Shown here: piece after piece, positions 25,599 through 39,100 of the stretch
How the letters are laid out: the number at the start of each line of letters is the position of its first letter
Numbering within the stretch: position 1 is the stretch's first letter
Made by a program: the position numbers and the translations under genes
NCBI GenBank assembly: GCA_015179025.1
Contig: WHUX01000215.1
Span: 1-64,000, forward strand
Source: Terfezia claveryi
Taxonomy: Eukaryota; Ascomycota; Pezizomycetes; Pezizales; Pezizaceae
Length of the DNA stretch: 64,000 bases
Direction of reading: 5' to 3'
Notes under the pieces: generated by a model
Database searches by the model: none
What the model saw: the letters and a program-made list of their open reading frames with translations, nothing else
Told to the model about the DNA's origin: nothing

Positions 25599-25614
25599 GG
25601 GGGGGGGGGGGGGG
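25599..25614. repeat. G16 homopolymer
   Basis: Sixteen consecutive G on the plus strand, within a region also rich in A and T runs. The length is likely to be unreliable in most sequencing chemistries. Confidence 0.95.
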
Positions 25615-26023
25615 TTTAGGTTCGCGTCTCTTTTTGCAAAAAAAAAATCTTATTGACCTGTCTGTCTGTCTGTCTGTAGCTATGAAGAAAAAAAAAAAAA
25701 AACCCGAAATCAACGGCAACAAAAAAGGGTACCTACCTAGACTATATCTTCTTTAATCTAACTAAAATGTCTTTTTATTTTTTTGTTTTGTACACCTCAG
25801 TATCCATATGATTTACCCTGTGAGATTTTTGGTTTCCTGCCAGCTACACACCTACCTTGCGAGATCACATTGAATTATTTTACTATTGGGATTGCGGCCA
25901 GTTTTTTTTTTTTTCAACTAGGCTATATCCCGTATTATAATGCTTTGTTCTTCTGTTGCTCTTGGTTTCGATTTGGTCTTTTCCTTTATCCATATTATCT
26001 GAGTGTATGTATATATGTACTTA

Positions 26024-26990
26024 TGTTCTGGGCCGCTCGCGGGCGGCATACCCACTGGGCTTCTCACGGGCAATTTTAAATAATTACTCAATTTGGTGTA
26101 TAATGCACCTGTATTGATAAAGGTCTACAAGTACTGATTTACCCAGAACAAAAACAAAAGAATTGATAACGGTATACCTAACTGAAGCTATCCCAGCGAC
26201 TGCAATAATTCATGTATTTCCCAGTCGATTAGACCCATCTAACGTTCCAATTTGGTTCAGCTAGAGCCTAGAGCTGAGAGGTTAATACAGTCATGATCCG
26301 GTAACACTTTCATATGTCAATAAATAGATCATTGGCAATAACAATTAAAGTAGAAGTTTTGCAAGCACCTGAAACGAAAACACCAGTAGTTATACTTAGC
26401 AATCTGCGTAATAAATAAGTACCTGCGCTTAAGAAAGTACTGTTCTGTACCTTATCTGGATCCTATAAGTAAGAAATAGCTGGGATTTTTCTTACTTATA
26501 GGATAAATCATGCAACAAGAAGTAGACAAAAAATATTTATTATGATGATTATTCCGAACTTGCCTGAATTCTACATAGTGTATCGATATTCAGTACAAGA
26601 TGGTCTATATATCCTGAACCATAAGGCCCCATATATTAAAAACCCCATAGATATGTAGGAACCCATAGATAAGAAACTAATTTTCAAATACCTATTGCAT
26701 AGGAAACATTGCAGATTTCTACAGTAGCAATCAGAGATGAAGGTGATGAGTTGTTAACTACACAAGCATGATACTTCATCATTTGAAGAGCTTGAGGTAA
26801 TTTTTTTCCGGAATTCTCCCCTTGTTTCAATATCTGCCGTCTCCCTATGATGTGGAAAAGGGGTGGTCAAAAATGACTTCACAGGGTGTTTTTTTGAGTT
26901 AAGCAAAAGGTTTTGTTCGATTCACAGTTACAAAATTGAGGAATTATATTAATTGCCTGCGACCGGCACAGAGGTATGCCGCCCAGAACA
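26024..26990 (-). mobile_element. TIR DNA transposon relic, copy A (integrase-derived)
   Basis: 967 bp bounded by inverted ends TGTTCTGGG...CCCAGAACA. Terminal repeats of about 60-80 bp include the GCGGCATACC, GGGCAATT and CTCAATTT blocks. Read on the minus strand it aligns along most of its length with 49955-51209 on the plus strand: shared blocks include AAGTCATTTTTGACCACCCC, AGGGGAGAATTCCGGAAAAA, TTCCTATGCAATAGGTATTT and CATGACTGTATTAACCTC. Just inside the terminal repeat is a decayed frame reading LKKTP-C-EVIFDHP after a stop, homologous to the copy-B integrase fragment. A hairpin (CCTATAAGTAAGAA and its complement, 26470-26506) lies near the middle. No exact target duplication is visible for this copy. 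Non-autonomous. Confidence 0.72.
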
Positions 26991-28338
26991 TATATAGTAT
27001 ACACGCAATAGGGACCTAGTGGGAATTCTAGTTGTTGAAAACCCAGCCCACAGAGGTTCCCCCCCTCCCCCTCCCTCTCCTCCCCCGTCATGGTATACAT
27101 GAATTAGTTTAATACCAGTAACGAGCTATTAACCCCCCCCCAAAAAAAAAAAAAAAAAAAAAACTTCATAACTACTTAAGTATAGGTCGATGTACTCCGC
27201 ACAGTCACATCATCACGATTTTACCCTGAAAAGTGTCTGCTACATATAAAAGTTCCAGCCTTTTTAAAATCTTTGAAACTCAATCTCCCAGATTAGTGTC
27301 AGAAAATCACTATAATGCTGCAAGTAAAGCCATGATCTATGGCGAATACTACTAATTTCGAGCTTGATTCCCCCCAAGACTACGGGCTTCCTCAAACTCG
27401 CGCAATAAATTACATATATGTACAAGTTATACACTGTACTAGCACAAGTTACCGTCATCATGACTACCGGCTTCATGGTTTGAAAAGATCTGCCAGACGC
27501 CAGACTAATATTTCTATGAAAAAAGACCGTAGTTTTTTAAAAGACATAATGCAGCCTGTGCGGAGATTCTGAGTTGGGATATCAAAAATTCAGGAGGTAG
27601 TATGTACTGTTCATATCAGATGTCGATCTACAAATATGTAACTTATGTACTAATTTTTCTATATATACACACACGACCTCCTATCATCCATCCATATGCA
27701 AAACACGGGATACAATGCAATGCAATATAGCATATGTTCTCCATGCCATGCGTTATACACCCATATCCGGGTCTATATATAAATAACCCCATCCATCCAT
27801 ACAGAATCTACCATACCCACAAACTATCATGACCACCAATATCATCATAAAAAGTAGTCACAGCGCGCCAACGACACCATTCATGCCATAGTTACCGAAT
27901 ACCAGTCATGCCATGCGATGTCAAGCACGCACACACAACATTCCCGAAGAAACTCAGTCTCGAACTCAAAATCAAGTATAACCATGGAGAAATCCTTGAC
28001 CCGAATCAAAACAAGAAACAAGAAGAGAAAATCGACTTAGAATGAACATAATATGTGCAGAAGAATGAGACGGACGAAAATAATAAACTACTCCGTTTGC
28101 GGGCGACAACAACCAACAAGCGCAACGATACACAGAAAAATTTGCAATGACCAAAAACAAAAACACTTGCAGAGCCCTTTATAGTTCAACTAAAGATTCA
28201 AAGAAACCCAACAGCATGCAAGGAGCGCAAAAAAAAATCCGAGAAAAAATCCGATGGTCCAATGCAAAAGAAAATCCGTGCCGTTTATAAACGTTACCCA
28301 ACCAACCAACCAACCAACAAGGCCTCTTCATTATTGTG

Positions 28339-31300
28339 TCAGCGTGAGAGCGCCGGTATTGCCGCTCTCTCCCTTTCTCGTTGCGCCTTCTCCTTATTTC
28401 GAGCCTCCTTCCTCTCACTCCGCTGATCTCGGTCTCGTCTCCCTTCGGATGCACTCCCTGTGCCTCCGCCGCTGATAGCACTGCTAGCCGTGTTACTCCT
28501 GCTTCTCCGGCGCCTCACCCGCTCGTTCGTTCCGTCCATCGAAGTACCTTTTTCCCGGTCCGTGTCGGAAACTTTACTCCTTGCACTGGTAGCGCTGACA
28601 GTGCGCTTGTGATGTTGGTGCTGGAGAACCCCAATGGCGATGCTCTTGGGGCGGCGCGCGGATTCGCTGAGAGCCTGGCTCTTGCGACGATTAGAGGTGC
28701 CGAGGTCTAAAAAGAGAGCTTCATCATCACCATCATCATCTTCGTCGGATTTACTGTGTATGTAGCTGTGATATCCAGAGTTGAGCGTTGACAGTGTTGC
28801 TTGAGATGGTGCAAGGTGAGGATTGGTACTGGCTATAGATAAACATTGTTGTTGAGGGGCTGTAGTGGTCATGTCATCTACCAACACTGCAATGCTGCCA
28901 TTGCCGTTTTTGAGGCTGTAAATCCCACTGTCACGGTTGACACCAGCAAAGACAGTCATTGGCCTTGTTATTTTCTTGGCAGCTGCAGGCCAACCCGCAT
29001 CGACAGACACAGAACTGGCAGCAGAGGAATCTATCATGCTCTGAATACTAGGTAAGCTAGTAGACTCTGTTAGAGAACTTGTGGTGGCAGTATCGGTATG
29101 CCTGTGCCCACGTTTTGGATACAATCTCTCCTCCGAGGAAGAGGTAACGAGCCTGCTATGTACATCCGGAGCAAAATGATGCTGAGGCTGTGCTGGCTGG
29201 TGGTTACAGCTTGATGATGTTGATGGACTGACACCTAGTTGCCGACCGGGTTGCCATAAATGCTGCAGAGGAATAGGCGGAACGGCAGAAGTGTCGGTAT
29301 TAATGTCCTTTCCAATCCTTTGCAAGCTCTCTGCAAGTTTCCGAGCCATCTCCTCATCCTGCTCTCTGCGCGCTGCCTCTCGTCTCTCGCGTGCCTTAGC
29401 CTGCCGCTCCCACATAATATAATCATCGGGGCTAGGTGGGCAGCTCGTATCATGCAAATTCAACTTAGACCACTGCATGCGCTCTGCCTCTATCGCAGGG
29501 TCGCGACTGTCGAAGTCATGCAGGGCAGTGCTACTGGCGCTGGTGGACGTCGCCGCTGTAGTTGTCGTATACGCAGTTGTGGTTGCATGTGAGGTGGTTA
29601 TCGTGGATGTAGTCGCTGCAGACCTCAAAGGCGGCATTACATCTGCTGGGGTTAGTACTTCAATATCAAAGTATCCATCCCCGCTTTCGTAAATTGGGGA
29701 AGCTGCTGCAGTGCTAGTGCAGCTCCGAACGGTACCCATCGCATTCACCCTGCTCACGACCGGGGTTGCCTCCATCCCACTGCTCCGCTTCCTACGCAGC
29801 ATCGATATCCGCAGACCTCTTCTATGGTTACCCTCGTCATCCCCACTACTCGTGCTCAGTATAGCCTCCGACTCCGACGCAAGAGTGTCCCGGCTACGAC
29901 TAAAACTTCTCACAAGCCGCTTCCCTTTTCCAAACAATCCTCCCAATGCCGCGGCAACGGTGTCGCGTGCTTGAATCATGCTAGTCGAGTTGCTACTAGT
30001 ACTGCTTCGCCTGCTACGTGTAGTGGCAGATCCGGAAACACTTCCCCCTCCTCCACTCCTCTTTTGCTCAGGTGGCTGCACAAATTGAATTTGAGACTGT
30101 GATGCAGACACGCGTGATGGTACTGTAGCCAGTATAATCTTTGGGATTTGGTCGTTGCTAGGAGGGTCTTGTGTTGACGGTGAAGAGATCCTCCTGATAG
30201 TGGATTGAGAAGATGGTGACGGGCTGTTCGTAAACTCGTGCCCTAAGTTCGACGATGTGGCTCTCCTCACGGCCTTGGTACCAAGTCCTCCTGCGCCCCC
30301 AGAGGCATCGCTATCATTAACACTACTTCCCCTATTAGTGAGAGCAGACCGCGTTCGCCTCAAGAAACTCGATGATAATATCTTATCTTTCTTCTCCTTT
30401 ACTGTGCTCGGACTTATGCTCTCAGCACCGCTCATCGCGGTGCGATCCGAGTGGTGAGATGACCGCGAGAGCGATCTACTCAATGAATTCGCCAGTGAAG
30501 TCTGTGAGTCGAAGAGCCTCTTTACAGTCCCAGAACTATAAACCCTAGATGGACTGGAGGTAGATTTCATCTCCTTTGTGGTGATATTCAGAATTGTCGA
30601 TGTGGCTGACTTCGCCGGCGAGGAAGCCAATATCTGGGTGAGAGAACTTGCCGAAATCGGTGGTGGAGCAACTACCTTGGTGACTATATAGGGCGTTCCT
30701 GTCTGGAGCGACAGCGAAAACCTATTAAGTGCTTCACCTTTTTCTTGCAGTGTCGAGTTGCTGGAGCTTGAACCTGGTCGATTCGCACCCAGCAATGAGT
30801 GCCGTCCTCTTGGGTCGTTGCCTAGAGAAGCCAGAGGATGCAGGCCCACCTTCTCCTTCTTTGGAGTTGTCCCTTCTGAAGCACTTCCCCCCATACCCAT
30901 CTTCTGCCTCAACTTGTTAATTCCACTTTTAACTTGCTTAATCATTCCAGTAGTCCAGCTCGCAGGCACAACCGCCTTTTCCATCTCCTCTTCGTTGACC
31001 TCAATCCTGCTACCACCATTTACCCGTTCGGGGTCTGTGTTTTCCAGCCACTCCATTGGGTTTGCGATACCTTGCAGCACCCATCGATGACGTTTAACTT
31101 CACTCACTGTTATGCGTTCCCTCGGGTCCTTCGTGAGTAGCTTCTCGAGGAGGTCTCGTAGATCATCCGGGATAATCTCAGTCTCATGATCTTCCGAAAC
31201 ACCCTTCCCCCTAGACCCCGATGCGGGCCGGTGGTATATCGGGGCAGTTTTCGCCAAGATACCAGAATGAGTGCGTTGATGGTGAAATGATAGTGGTCTG

Positions 31301-33164
31301 TTAGACGAGGTAGGGCGAGATGGCGACTTTACCGAGGCGCTATACCCTTGCCCTGGACGCAATCGCCGTTTCGGGATGAAAAGCTTCTGCTTAGCAATGA
31401 CATTGAAAAGTTCAAACTCACCATCAGCAAGGAATGGACACCGAGCAAAAATAAGGCAATAGAGGGTGACACCGAGAGCCCACACGTCAATGGCAGTGGT
31501 GATCTGTGGTCGAGGTTTGCTTGTATCTAAAATTAATATTAGCATTCTGCACCTCGCAAATGGCGATGGATTAGAAAATTGAATATACCAAAGAAGCACA
31601 GCTCTGGGGCAAAGAATGCTGGTGTGCCGACTGTCTTCGCCAATCCTATTTCATCTTTCTCACTGAATTTATCTTTCTTTCCCTTTGACCCCTCTTCATC
31701 CTCTTCTGCGGCACCTCTCCCAAGGTACGAAACACCGAAATCAGATATCTTGACTCTATAATTTTTTGTCCACAGTAAATTCGCCGGTTTGATATCTCTA
31801 TGGATTATTCCGTGGTAGTGCAAATATTCCAATCCAAGGACAGTGTCCCTAAATGTCGACCTTGCTTGCTCAAAAGTCAACGCTGGCACGTACTGCAGAT
31901 CTTCATGTGAAAAAGAGTATGCTGGAGTTTCAGAATCGGGGCCCAGAGCAACCAATGATAGCGAAGAGATGTGATGGGAAAGCTCCTCTGTATCGGAATC
32001 CAAAGATGGGATATGAGGGGCGTCTACAATAGAAAGCTCACGCCGTTCCTCCTCGCCCACGCTGGGGTAATCATCGTCAGTGGCTTCATCGTCCTCCTCC
32101 GTCAGGCCCCCCAATTCGAGTGACCAGAAATTGGGTTTCTCATCGTTGGTTTGACTCGACAAGTTGGACGTTCCAGTAGATGGACGTCCCTCCTTCAGTT
32201 GCTTCCGCCGGCGCCGTTTCCACCTCCGAATTCGTTCCCCTTCACCGTCCTCCTCCTCCACTCCATTTTCCCCGGTCAACTCCCTCTTTAATCGATTCCT
32301 CTCCCGACGAAGCACATCCAGAGGCCCAAACTTCCGCCACATAATCTCCCCTAATTCTACATACTCCAACACCAAGTACACCTTCTTTGATGCTGGATCA
32401 TCGATCACCTCAATCAACCTCACTACATTCGGGTGTCTACATTTCTTTAATATCGCAATTTCCCTCCGGACTTTTTCATCATCCTGCCGTACCATTTTTC
32501 CAAGCCGTGGTCGGGAGTGTCGTTCCACAATCTTGATTGCTACGTACTCTTCGGAGGTGAGGTCTATGCCGAGTTTGACCTTTCCGTGTGTGCCACGACC
32601 AATTTCGTCGATAATCTGGTATTTGTTGATGCTCTTCCTTCCGGAAATTGGATCAAAGTCGCGGTCTAGACGATGGGTTTCCTTCACTGGCTGCTGGTGT
32701 GTAAAATGCAGGTGTGGCGGGTGGTACAAGGTGCTGTGGTTCGCAGTCTGGTAGAATGTTGTTGGTGACGATGCTTTTGACGAGGATCGGCTGATTGGTG
32801 AATGACTAGAGACGCCATTTGCCGGCGAAGGGGGTGCTGTCGTTGATATGCTGAGAGGTTTCCGGGACCCACTCAAGCTACGGGGTCGTGATTCCTGATG
32901 CACGTATTGTAATGGGTTCAGATGTATGCGAAGGTGGTTATGCTGATGCTCAAGCGGTTGCTGATGCTGGCTCTGGCGATGGAATACATGCGGAGGTGAC
33001 CATATTGATGCCGCTGACGACCTCTTGACCTCAATCTCCGTCCTCGACCCTGCATCGGATTCCCCATGCCGTGACTCCTCCTGCCCCAGATCACTCCTGC
33101 CGTCCCGTCTCCCACCTCGTCCGGAACCATGCAAGTCGTTATTATTCTCGGACGAGGCCATCAA
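28339..33164 (-). CDS. CaMKK/ELM1-SAK1-type Ser/Thr protein kinase
   Basis: Exons 33164-31589 and 31526-28339, a 62-nt intron (GTATATTC...TTTTAG) inside the kinase domain, 1587 residues. Splicing restores [29 protein letters not shown] across the activation segment. Fungal members of this group phosphorylate and activate Snf1/AMPK and related kinases. The disordered N-terminus is Ser/His/Gln-rich. The kinase begins near residue 182: glycine loop GRGTHGKV (189-196), catalytic lysine K211 in [16 protein letters not shown] (455-464), DFG at 475-477, APE at 519-521. About 140 residues of charged, acidic sequence (about 285-425) are inserted between [10 protein letters not shown] and the helix before HRD, much longer than a usual kinase. 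After the kinase lies a Ser/Thr-rich tail of about 880 residues ending in a strongly basic, Arg/Glu-rich segment. All catalytic residues are intact. Confidence 0.9.
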
Positions 33165-36100
33165 CTCGTCTCCGTATTATAAAACCCTCTTTCGCATTCG
33201 TGATCTGTATTGTCGCATTGCTGTGTGGAACCAGGTACAAGTCAGTTTAAGTATGGAGACTAGTGGCGAGAGGGCCAAGGTACCCTACAACTGACCTCGC
33301 CTGCCAGCCAATCTGGTGTGAATGACGAGCTATGGAGGGGGGTTGGTTCAGAGCTACTCACGTTGCAAAGCCCCAGATAGATAGTAGATCCCAATTTCGT
33401 TTGGTGTAGTGGGTCTGGTATGGGGAGGGAGGGAAAGGTGATGGTGGATGGCGGTCCAGTCGAGGGTTGAGGCGTGCTGAGTAAAAAGCAGCGGAGGAAG
33501 AGGGGGGGTGAAGGTTTCGCTCTTGACGTCTCAATGATTATCGTCGCTTCGCTTCGTCTTGCTTCAGTTACCCTCGACCGGTACTGCCAGGGCCCAACCA
33601 AAGCATCCGAAGGCGATTCTAACGTGGGATGGGATAATGTTTTTGTCTGGCTGCACAACTCCTGCTAGGCGTTACCAGCTTTTTTTGCCCCGACACAAAG
33701 CGCGCAAAAACCTGACACTTCGTCAAAGTCCAAACAAGTAAACAGGCTGGCCACCAACGGGGAAGCGCGGATTTTTGTTTTTTTCTGCTATCGCAAAGCG
33801 ATCGACCGGGAAAAGCAAAGAGGGTGCAAAGGAAGGGTTTGCGAGGATCGATTTGACATTGGTGCGCGACAGTGGTTTGAAAAGAACCTGAACCTTGTCC
33901 GGGCGGGAGCGGTACTGATCCGAGAGCAAGACAGGAGAGCGGGGCGTGCCCGACCTGCCCACCACGGAGAATGCCAGTGGGCTGCTCTTCAGACTACGGT
34001 ACGGTAGATACTGGACCTTAAATTGCACTGCATAGGTATCGTTCTCCTGCCCAGTCCGATTTACTTGTCTTCGCCCGCATCAGCAATGCTTTCAAGATCC
34101 AATTATTTGCTGTTCTAAGCACTTTCTAATCTGCTGCTATGATATCAATCATATCACATCAGAGACATCATTACGAAAACTGGCGACGTGACTAGGTGAG
34201 ATTGAGCGACAGAGGTCTGGAGGCGATGAATATACCGCACATTTGTGAAGCAACATATCGCCACTTCGTCACGTTCCATGTACCCTCACGCTAATCATGC
34301 TTGTTGGCTCTATGTCAAACACATCTTAGCTCCCGATTTTCGCCCTCTTATCCACCGTTGGCCTCTCCCTGAACAATCAAAAAGCAAATCCAAAACAATT
34401 CAGCGGCCAGAAAAAGGCTCAAGTCAAATGAGAGGTTATTGCCTATCCGTTGGTTGATATGGATTTGTGCAAAGCATTATACGTGCCTAATATCCTTGGT
34501 TATTCTTCACCGTCTTGAGTGACGTTCTGGTGCTTTTTCTTCTGTTTTAAGTTCCAGGATTTTCACATAAACGGGAATGTATAGTCCAGGGTTCGTGACT
34601 CGGTCTCCTGCACTGCGCTTCCAGATTCTCTTCCTCGGTATTATTCCGCTCCAATTTCCTTGCATGGCATGAGTGGAGAGATAAAGTGGTCATCTGCGGA
34701 GGAGGAGGGAAGCTGGGAGGAGGAGTGCATGGCTCGACTGGCCCTTTGTGATGGTCGATACCCGCAGCAAGCCCAACCTTGCTTAAGCCAATCTTCGCCA
34801 TACATGCCACTCGCTAGCAGTCACCATTCTGCTGCTATGTACCTCTGCAGGAGGTGTAGTGTAATTCTACCGGCAGGCCATGGCATGCGCTGCACTCCAC
34901 AATAACGTGACTATAATATAGTTTAGCCACCTCTGGCAGACATGGGTATCTTATCCTCCATTCGGTAATAGAAGTTCGGTAATAGAGGTTCCCCAAATCT
35001 CCAGTGCTGGTCTGAGGCTGATTAGGGGTACAGGAATTTTTACAAATGTGAACTACATATATACGTAACCCAATTGTAATATTAAGAGACAAAAATGTAT
35101 CCAGACTCCAAGTATTTAGGCATCTGTCAGGATATGGAATATGCGTGATGGAACCTGCATATCAAACAATCAGTCTGCCACCATTACATACATCAACAAA
35201 GACATGGTCCCTACGCAGGATAGCAGAGGAGGAGCTCCTGGCCCGGGACGTACCGGTTAACTACGCAGCTGGTTTTGTTACACACGACACTTACTACATG
35301 CCATGGGTCAGTCACTTTTAACATATGTATGCAGAGTTGGTTCTATGAAGGGTAGGCCATTTATTATCATACCGTATCATATGTATGTATCAGCTTTAGG
35401 AAGTGAAAGTGGTTCAGTTAAAAAGATGGTGATTTTTCAATGCAGGGTGTGGTAATTGTCGCATCATGTGTCCTTAACTTTAACCGTTCTGGGATATTTT
35501 GGCATGTGTTTTAGATCGAGACTAGTTTTGGTGATATCAGGCCCTGCTCCAGTTTGATTTACGTGCGTTTGTTGTGGGATATATTTGAAAAGGTTCACAT
35601 AGAAAACTCCGCAGTAGGATCTTGATATCCTACCGCGGCCGGTTACCTTAACACCTCCGAAATTTTATAGAGGAGTGAGTTTGCAATTGGAATTCAAACT
35701 GGCTCGGATAGACTTCGCAATCCTACCCCGGATCTTCGACGCAGCTGGTATTGGCTTGCCAACAGGACAAATTCACCTTTGTACCAGGAAGACCATGGGG
35801 CGAGTTGATTTACCTAGCCTGGAGCCGCCGAAGACCAATGCTCCAATGCTCTTGGGAATAGCCTCTCTAATTGATCTGCACTTCATTGCCGCCAATTGAG
35901 TAGGATAGTCATGGTTAAGGAGCGAAGCACGTGGATATCATGTTAGGACATTGAGTCTAGGGTTACTGGTACCGGTATACGTTATAACATACAAGTCAAG
36001 TCAAATAGGCTGAAATTGTTCAAATAACATGAAGTAGGAAACTCCAAGTTGATACCTTTAACCCCAGCCCAGCGCATGCTAGTGGACATGGGCACTGTAC

Positions 36101-39100
36101 CTATTGATACTGTACATATATTTTCAGTTCAGTTCACTCAAGTATTGTTGACCAGCTCTCACGATTGTCATGAATCATGATAACTTCAGCATCCTCAAAA
36201 GCAAAAATATCGACGCCTAGGTAGCTACATACTTCACTATGGGATGAACCTTTCTTCGCGAGCATCTGTTCGACAAAGAAAAATAATGCAAGAGGTGAGG
36301 CCCAAGCCAGCGATCCCTGCCAAAGCGGAGACCCGACAGGAAAGATTTCTTGGAGTCCGGCCACGCGAGCGACTCAACAGGCGAATCAAGTGTAGGAGGA
36401 TCACACCACCTGAAAGAGGTTATCCTGGAAGCTGCAGCAGCACCTCATATAAATCATGGAGGGGAGGCTCGCTTATATTGTCAGTTCTAAGTTTCAAATA
36501 GCTAGTATCAATAGCCGGATGGTATGTTCTGTATCTGTCCAGTCACTTTCAATCAAATGTTGACCGTTTTTCATTCTGAAACGTTTTAGTTCAAATCGCG
36601 ACTACCCTCGATCGCGGGGTAGGAACTAGGTGGTCAGCGATTGGACACACCAATAGGCAAGGTTTGGTTTGAGATATGGATAATGAAATGATAGGGCGGT
36701 TGAACTACCGGTACCTACCGATAGCGTACCTTTGATTTGGACAGCAGTATTGCAAACCGATTGAATGGCGTCAATCAAGCCAATCCTGACATACAAATAC
36801 TACTACCATGCATCCACAAATGTAATTTGCTGCAACAAACACCAGCGTCACGACTATTATTGGTATCATAACCCTTCCCCTGGCAGTGCCATCAGCAGGG
36901 GTAAGATCTCCTGACCATAACTGTGAGAGATGGTTACGCGGTGCCCAATACCACGCCCAAAAGTCAGCCACTTTCTCTTCCGCTGAATTTTATCTTGTTA
37001 TTTGATCTCGTACAGCTGACCCAGGGTACCACAAGGCTTGCGAACCCAATGGCTTATGTGCATGCAGTGTCTGAGATGGGACGAGGGATTTAAATCTCAG
37101 AATGAATCCCAGCAGGTTTATATCTTGGATGTTATGCTCTGATTAAGGATGGAGCCAAGGGCTAGTAATGTTTGTACTCACCTTTAAATTTGTAAGCGAA
37201 CAAAAAGCAGAAAGCCATTGGCACCTTGATTAACTCATCTGATGAGACAATAGGTAAAATCAACCAAGGCACGCACAATATTGTGAGGATATTTGAGAAT
37301 TGAGATCTTCGACTCAAATCCATCCTAATAACTGATGCATGAACTTTACCTTTCCAAAATTTAAGAATACCTAACCACCACCAAGCTTCCAAAATATTGG
37401 GTTCACTGCTACATACTCCCGAGCTCATGGAATTTGTGGGTACATGGCGTTGTCAATACAAATTTGTATGGCCAAGAACTTAGCAAACACTTTAATGTAG
37501 AAACTTTTCAGCATTTCTAAAACGAGCCTGAGAAGTACTTATTTTAGGGACCTTTTGTAAGCTAATTCATGCTGGAGTTTTTTTTTTTGATATTTTAAAT
37601 TAGACTCCCTTAGTTCTACGCCCTGCATATGTATTTTAGTGCAATCTTAGACAGGTAAAGCCACATACTTATACATATAGTTTAATATCATAGCCTGTTT
37701 TTTAAGGTAATCTGCCCTTTTTGAAGAAACTCAATGGTTCAGTAACACAATAAAATGCCTCCCATACACAAACCTGTATATGGTGCCGTGCCCTGATAAG
37801 TTGGCGTTGAAGTTGAATGAGGGGTGTATCAAGGCGTTACGATAATAATTTGTACTGGAAAGGCAAAAATTTCGGAATTTCCACCCGGGCAAACTAGTAT
37901 GGTAACATCTTAGGCTTTTGATCTTGATAAATACGATTTTCTAGAGGCTGTGTGGATAGCTTGATAGAATATTTACGACTTTTACACTTTATTAAGTCGG
38001 GGTGTTTTTTACATGAGCCAGGGTATTGTTGGGACCCAGTTAGGGTATGCAGATCTTATCAGTTGTATCATGCCAGTATATCATATGATATCTCATAGAA
38101 TCGTGAGATATTTTTTTAGGCCCTTGTTCAAGACCTAGGCATGCTTGATAACTCCGATTGCCTCGATGCCCCGCGGTAATGCAGTGCTGAGGCCTTGCCC
38201 TTAGCATTAATATAACCTTTATGGGCTGCAGAATAGGGGTTCAAGAGCTTAAGTGCAGGTATATGTGAGGTCATCCGATTCACAGCGAGTGCGATCTTCA
38301 GCACTGCCTTACTTTACCCCCCATTGTTATCCATGGTACAGTTGCTAGGCTTCAAATTACGTCCATCTCTTCAAGATATTGGTGCATTGCAGCTAATATA
38401 ATTGTAAGGATTTCTTAGGAGCAAGGCGGGAAATCTTCCCTTCAGTTTCCGTGCATACAACATGTTGGCAATTAAATGACAGCGTACCATGTCTATGAGG
38501 CTGACTTGATACGCCACACGGGCTATCAGTGCCAGAAGATACATGACCATAAAATCCGTTAACAAGATATCAAATCAGAATACCTGTACATATGTGGCAA
38601 TGAAAACTCAAACACGACTGATAAGTTTGCGTCGAATGTTCCAGCGAAAGCAGTTCAAATCTGCCGATCATGGTCACGAAATCGCCCGATCTCCCGGGAA
38701 ACGGTCCTGGGCTTTCGCAATCGTGCGTAAAATTTCCTTATCCAATTAGCTTTGACCGTCACTGCAACGAGCAAAAGCATACAAGGAAATGATCTGGACC
38801 CATATTAGCTTACGGGAGGGTGTTATATATTGGGGAATCTCTTCAAAAGTGCTCCTGTCTTGGCCCTGGGTGTAACATTGCCTCCACACGTTCAGACCGT
38901 ACAGTAAACAAATCGTCATTATCCGACTGCTACAAAGTTATAGGCTCCGGATCCGATTAATGTCAGACTCTTTCACGTGGCCATGTGTTAGCGTTTAGCC
39001 ATACATATGAATTGGCCTCGAGTCTGAAGAACCAAAATGCGGTGGGCTAAGAACACAACTATAGACAACTTTTCTCCGTTTCTCAGGCCCAACAGTTTTG

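Larger units (their letters stand above)
23987..28338. other. Intergenic with simple repeats and one TE
   Basis: This region holds the 3' flanks of the zinc-knuckle gene and of the minus-strand kinase. It contains a GAA/GAT-rich run (24744-24778), an AC run (about 25155-25168), G16 (25599-25614), CTGT repeats (about 25656-25677), A and T homopolymers, a C/A homopolymer block (27132-27163) and an AACC repeat (about 28300-28319). The TIR element at 26024-26990 is listed separately. No protein-coding gene is supported. Confidence 0.5.

Noticed and set aside
29235..32754. Many plus-strand frames opposite the kinase gene
   Set aside because: Antisense shadows of the kinase coding sequence; composition mirrors its Ser/Thr-rich codons.
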